A DNA stretch of 64,000 nucleotides from Papaver somniferum (Eukaryota > Streptophyta > Magnoliopsida > Ranunculales > Papaveraceae): contig NC_039359.1 in NCBI RefSeq assembly GCF_003573695.1, positions 80,157,538 to 80,221,537 of the forward strand. The letters are read 5' to 3'. The position numbers and the translations under genes are program-made. The notes beneath the pieces were generated by a model. It was not told the origin of the DNA. It saw nothing but the letters and a program-made list of their open reading frames with translations, and did not search any database. Of the stretch, positions 59,471 through 64,000 are shown piece after piece; position 1 is the stretch's first letter, and every line of letters begins with the position of its first letter.

Positions 59471-60239
59471 ACCACCTAGTGTGACCAAGCGTGTGACTGG
59501 CACGCCTAAAAATATATTCGTAACGGCTAAGCCTTGTTACAAAAGTTTTAAAAATTAGTATCGACTAAAGCCTGTCGAATATTTTGTAACGGCGTTTTGT
59601 AACAGAAAATATGTAACGGCGCTTATGCCGTTACGAATGCCTGTTACGAATCCGGGAATTTGGTGTAGTGTCAAATGCTACCGTATAGGTTTCAAATGCT
59701 ACCGTATAAGTCATGGTGCAACTTGGAGTTGCTGTGTTCCTGTTACATCATTATAGGTTACCGTTAGTCGTGGAAGTAATCCCAGCATGTTTTGATAGCC
59801 GGGTCAAATTAGGCACCTACTGCCCGAAGGTGGATTGAAATTCTAGAGGCAAAGGTGGTCCCTATATTAAAATCAGTTAGCCTTGTCCTCTCATCTTCTC
59901 AAGTAGCACTTCACCTCATATTTCCCATGTATTAGACCCATGAATTCACTCATACAATTGCAATGATAATATGGATCAAGGAATGTGTGCCCAGCAACGA
60001 TAACTCACAAAATTAAGAATTCTATGCCAAGTTTATCAGCTAGTGCAGTCAATACATGCACGGGAAAAAAGAATAATGTTAAAAGGAAGGGAATATCATT
60101 AATTGACTACTCTTGATAATCAATAATCATTTTTGCAGTCATTTTCTGCATGTCCTGTACCTTGAAAATGATTACTACTCTCAAGCCTTGCATTTTTTTT
60201 TTGTCTCTGAAGGATCTTAACATGTATTTGGAGCTTGCC

Positions 60240-62515
60240 ACTTCATTTTATTTCAAACAAAGCGCTTCTGCCATACCATCCGTGAGTGACTGGAGGAGTT
60301 AAAGAACCCAAGCTCGAGCAAATGTTACTGGGCGTATTAAAGTTACCTTTCTTCGCAGTTGCCTCTGTTGTTGTTTCTCTGCATTGAAATCATTAATATG
60401 CCCTGAAGGTACACACTGCATTCACATTTTTTTGTTAACAATGTTAATGTGATAGGGATGCTACAATTTTGATAATTTTCCAGTTTAATCACTTAAAAGA
60501 AACTCATATCCAGAAAAAAATCATAGAATGAGACTATATGAGTCGCTAGATCAACATTGCTCAGTTCTAAAAGCAATATTATCAGAATTGAGATGTGATC
60601 AATATGCTCTGAAGTTCGATGCAAAACATAACAGTAAATTGGATATCCTGTAAATAGAGACTTACCAATGATCTTGCATAATGCAAGCCATGTAAGCCTG
60701 CAAGTAATTCACCAAAAAGTACAAATCAAACTGAGTTTCATTGTTTGAATGTCAATTAAATGTATATAAACCGAGTTTTTATTGTCGGAGGGATCTATCG
60801 ATTTCCTAACAGCATGTATACTATATTAACCGGTAGATTTATAAAGATAATGATGCAAGACAAAAAAAAAACACTGCCAATAAAAAACTGAATAAATGAC
60901 AACCTTATTGACATAATGAGTATCCAATTCATAATGAATCAAAACACTCCTCCAGCATCTCCACTGCAATCCAGACTGTAAATGTATAGTTAATTGAGAA
61001 CGATTAAAATCATCCAGTGAAACCGAAGGATAAGAGTACTACCTTAGCATATCGTAAATAATAACTCCATCGCCATCTCGTTAAATTCACTCCATAGGCT
61101 TGCATTCAAAAATGTTTTGCTAATTGGCTAACTCTGCCTGCATAGTAAAAAGCAAAAACTTACTATTTATTGGGCATTGGCATACCTTTGACATTATCAG
61201 TAAGTTACAGTACCTGGAAACAAACCATTAAATTATCAAAAGCAACAACCACGGAACTTCTTATTGATACCTAATTACTTCAACAGCAGCTACAACACCA
61301 TCTTTCTTCTACAGATCACCACCAGCTTATCCACCATCACCAGTCTCACCTCTTCTAGATACACACTCTCAAAACTATGGCAGCAACAGTATCTTCTTAA
61401 CCTGCCAGATTTCAAAAATTCACCATCTTATAGCTATTTAATACATGAGAAAGGAAGCAGAACCAGCACTAATTGGATCAAAGAAAAATACCAAGAATTA
61501 AAGCATATTGGTTAGGAAGTAAGGCAATTACTATTAATTATAAAGTTCATAGTTATTTTTCCTTACATGTGCATCTCTTTCAATTCGATCTTCTCCCCGC
61601 CCAAGCAATCCTCGAGCACAATAAAAAAATCACCTCGAGCTGGTAAATCAAGTTCTCTCTGTACAGCTGAAATATGACATCATGGATGTGTTAATCCAAA
61701 ACTTGTGGGAAACACCTTAGAACGAATAGTCAAAAAGATCTTCTTTAGGGTTTACCTTCTTCTCCGTGGCAGCATAAACTCCAAATCTTCACAAACCTTT
61801 GAAACCGAGTTGCACAAAATCATAATCAATCTTTTGTAACTATCCATATACGCAAAACCCAAATTATATCTACGTCTGAAAGAGATAGTATACCAATTCG
61901 AATTCCAGACTTTCGATTTCTTAGTAAAGAGATTCGAAACAGATTGGTAGAATTAGAGAAACACGGAATTTCTGTTTCAGAATCTCGAATTTCTGAAGAG
62001 GATGATGAAGTAGGGTTTGAACGAGGCAAACACATAAGAAATTCAGGCCTTTATTTATCAATATATCCTAGATTAGCAGATTTACTTACCCGATAACAGT
62101 CTTTGGAACCACACCGGATATAATCACCAAACTTAGACTTCCAAGCTAGAGTAATTTAAAAGACTCTGAATGAGACTCAAAGAAACTTAAAGTTGGATTA
62201 CCCATGATCAACGAATTAAAAAGTAGTGGAGTGGACATGTACCTTAATTAACCTATAATTATCGCAAGCTTTGTTAAGAGCATCATAAAATTTAAGTCGA
62301 TTAGGGCCCTTCAACCAACAAAATCAACAGATTCAACATCAACAAATGCAATACACAAAATAAAAAACTCCCAATAAAAACCAAAATAAAATAAAAAAAA
62401 TTACATACCTTCGCTTGAATTTATCATATCATCATCTCGAAGCTCGAAAAAAGAGCCAATATAGATTGTCGCAGCAACCATGGCACCCTCAGGGACATGC
62501 AAATCAAATAATATT
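60240..62515 (-). other. Exon-like blocks of an unidentified minus-strand gene
   Basis: Splice-flanked pieces in one direction. At about 62510-62411: VPEGAMVAATIYIGSFFELR then DDDMINSSE, ending GCGAAG|GTATGT. At about 61850-61760: MDSYKRLIMILCNSVSKVCE then DLEFMLPRRRR, ending AAG|GTAAAC. At about 60697-60665: a 33-base exon between TTGCAG and GTAAGT. At about 60415-60350: PSGHINDFNAEKQQQRQLRR ending at GTAACT. No known protein is recognised, and the blocks may not belong together. Confidence 0.25.
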
Positions 62516-62519
62516 AACA

Positions 62520-63560
62520 GCATAATTCAAATTAGACAAAAGAAAATTACCAATTTATTTCATGTGACTCCTGTTACAATAGCATTTGCAATGTCAATCA
62601 TCACGATTTCGAAGATACCTGCACATCAAACAACGCCCGTCAATCAACAATTAATGGAAAAAAAAAACTCAAAGCAAGAGAGAAGCAGCGTGGAAAAAAT
62701 AGTCGAGATTAGCTTTTGGTCCAATGATTTATATAGAGACACAAATCTCATAAATAAAATGATTTTGTTTTGAGAATAATATTAATCAATATCAAAATAT
62801 CTAGAATAACTAATATTTTTAGAAAGATAAGGTCGCGGATTTTCCTTAATGTATTATTTTTTACCTACCATATTTACTTGAAAGTATTTGTTTTAGGAAA
62901 ATTAATATTTTTGAATGAACAATATAAAGAAATCAACAATATACTTGCAGTATCTTTTTGGCAAGATATTATTAATCATTAAATAATATTTTTTAAATAA
63001 GTAAAATAATATTTTCAAGATTTTGTTTACATTTTATTTGTTTTCTTAATTAATTATCAATTACTAACCGTGAAACAAAATATTTTAATAAGGAAAATAA
63101 TTCGTAAGGATTTTGTTTACATTTTTTTATATTTTTTTAATTATAGAAAAAAAAATATTAAAAGAAATGATTTTTGGGATTAGGAAGAGTTTCAAGTGGG
63201 CCCCGCCCTGTATCTTAGGCTGGATTTTTTTACGGGATAAAATTACCGTAAGTTAATCATTTCCGCTTTAGAATCCAATGGAAGAACCAAAATAATACTG
63301 GTACTTTCTTTCCTTGTAAATTAGACTCTCTTAAATTACCTAATGGTGGGTTCACACAACAAAAAGTGCTATAGATCACACACTAAACATCACAGTGTAT
63401 GAACATTTCTGGTCTTTTAAGGGCTAAAACTTATAAAGACCATTAATATTATAGTGTTTGTGATCGTAGATATAAAGACCTATTTATACATCTCATATAT
63501 TTTAAAAAGTGTGATCTTACAATGCATTTGACAACTCTCATCATTATTTTGTGATCAAAA
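62520..63560. other. Very AT-rich spacer
   Basis: Extremely AT-rich DNA with ATATT-type repeats at 62760-63180. No gene or element end seen. Confidence 0.5.
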
Positions 63561-63589
63561 ATCTGTCCATTAAGATTTTTGGATAAATT

Positions 63590-63650
63590 TTAAGAAACAA
63601 TTGCAGAGACTGTGGCTCGAACCTGCGACCTTCAGTTCTATTAGAGGAAA
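63590..63650 (-). repeat. tRNA-like B box, possible SINE piece
   Basis: Minus strand AACTGAAGGTCGCAGGTTCG then AGCC contains a perfect Pol III B box (GGTTCGAGCC) preceded by an anticodon-arm-like stretch, as in plant tRNA-derived SINEs. No A box or cloverleaf can be built, so it is not a tRNA gene. Confidence 0.3.
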
Positions 63651-63699
63651 AAACAGACAGCTCACAAAATTTTTGGGGGTCCAATAGCAAAACCTAACT

Positions 63700-64000
63700 T
63701 TTACTCCTCTACTCCTCGAATTCTCAGAACTCTTCTCGTTTTTTTTTTTCACTCTCAAAACTCTCTTGGTCGCTATCCCTCCTGCTGCTCTCGATTTTTC
63801 TTCAATCCATAGAGAATTCAAGCGAGTTTTCATAGAAACCGTTAATTTCTTTTGGATTCAGGTATGATTCAACTGGTTCCCCTCTCGTTTGGGTTATATA
63901 TGTAGTCAGATTCGAAAATTGAAGTTGAGATTTGAAATTAGGGTTGATTTTTTAGTTGTTTTGATTTTTGATTTTAGTATCGTTTTTCTACAGGGTTGAT
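63700..64000 (+). other. Probable 5' leader and leader intron of a gene extending rightward
   Basis: A CT-rich leader (CTCTCAAAACTCTCTTGG, then CCTCCTGCTGCTCTCG) ends TTGGATTCAG|GTATGATTC at 63861. A T-rich intron follows and an acceptor CTACAG at 63988-63993. The first coding exon would lie beyond the window. This is the most convincing start of an undamaged host gene here, but no coding sequence is visible. Confidence 0.4.

Larger units (their letters stand above)
55140..59670. mobile_element. Gene-capturing CACTA element (Pack-CACTA)
   Basis: The ends CACTACACCAAATTC (55140) and GAATTTGGTGTAGTG (ending 59670, with one extra base before the GAATCCGG-side sequence) form a 15-bp perfect inverted repeat. 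The 3-bp target duplication TCA lies at 55137-55139 and 59671-59673. The outer 300 bases at both ends repeat CCGTTAC, GTAACGGC and CGTTACGAA words, typical CACTA subterminal repeats. No transposase is present. The 4.5-kb body carries, on the minus strand, two calreticulin exons, three boron-transporter exons and further spliced exons of unknown origin, all in one direction. Confidence 0.92.

Noticed and set aside
63601..63640. tRNA gene on the minus strand
   Set aside because: Only the B-box/T-arm-like part is present; no acceptor stem, D arm or anticodon loop can be folded.

Overview
This is a 64 kb stretch of nuclear plant DNA. The evidence is multi-exon F-box/FBD genes, spliced fragments resembling plant calreticulin and a BOR-type boron transporter, Ty1/copia and Ty3/gypsy elements primed from plant initiator tRNA-Met, plant-type hAT, CACTA, Stowaway and TRIM elements, and AT-rich introns and spacers. 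It is probably a eudicot; the species cannot be fixed from the sequence. I see no intact host protein gene. Most of the window is mobile DNA, much of it nested, and every recognisable host gene is broken.

Layout. 1-3.7 kb: a long copia LTR lies inside a decayed gypsy integrase, followed by that gypsy element's 3' LTR. 4.1-5.0 kb: a hAT-type non-autonomous element with a perfect 8-bp target duplication. 6.3-7.2 kb: a miniature LTR element (TRIM) and a LINE tail. 7.7-14.6 kb: a Tat-like gypsy element on the minus strand with matched LTRs, broken gag and protease, no RT, RNase H or integrase, and an antisense plant-mobile-domain ORF beside its 3' LTR. A long-LTR insertion (copy 1) with a 70-bp tandem array sits inside it. 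16.4-18.5 kb: F-box/FBD pseudogene 1, whose last exon is split by a 12.4 kb CACTA element (18457-30898). That CACTA holds two hAT elements with perfect target duplications and two gene-like blocks. 31.2-41.3 kb: a minus-strand copia element that itself contains a Stowaway MITE and two solo long LTRs (copies 2 and 3 of the array-bearing family). 41.8-47.9 kb: F-box/FBD pseudogene 2 (with a 344-bp TRIM in its last exon), an orphan FBD exon, and F-box/FBD pseudogene 3. 48.1-51.2 kb: a 5'-truncated copia and a LINE 3' end. About 51.65 kb: a Helitron-type 3' terminus. 55.1-59.7 kb: a CACTA element with a 3-bp target duplication carrying exons of calreticulin and of a BOR transporter on the same strand. 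59.7-63.5 kb: AT-rich DNA with a few exon-like blocks. 63.7-64.0 kb: probable 5' leader of a gene running off the right edge.

The F-box region is a tandem duplication. The unit made of the pseudogene 1 last exon, spacer and pseudogene 2 is repeated as orphan FBD exon, spacer and pseudogene 3. The second unit preserves the sites without the CACTA, copia and TRIM insertions found in the first, so these insertions can be ordered relative to one another. The strongest single observation is the gene-capturing CACTA at 55140-59670, which combines pieces of two unrelated host genes in one orientation.
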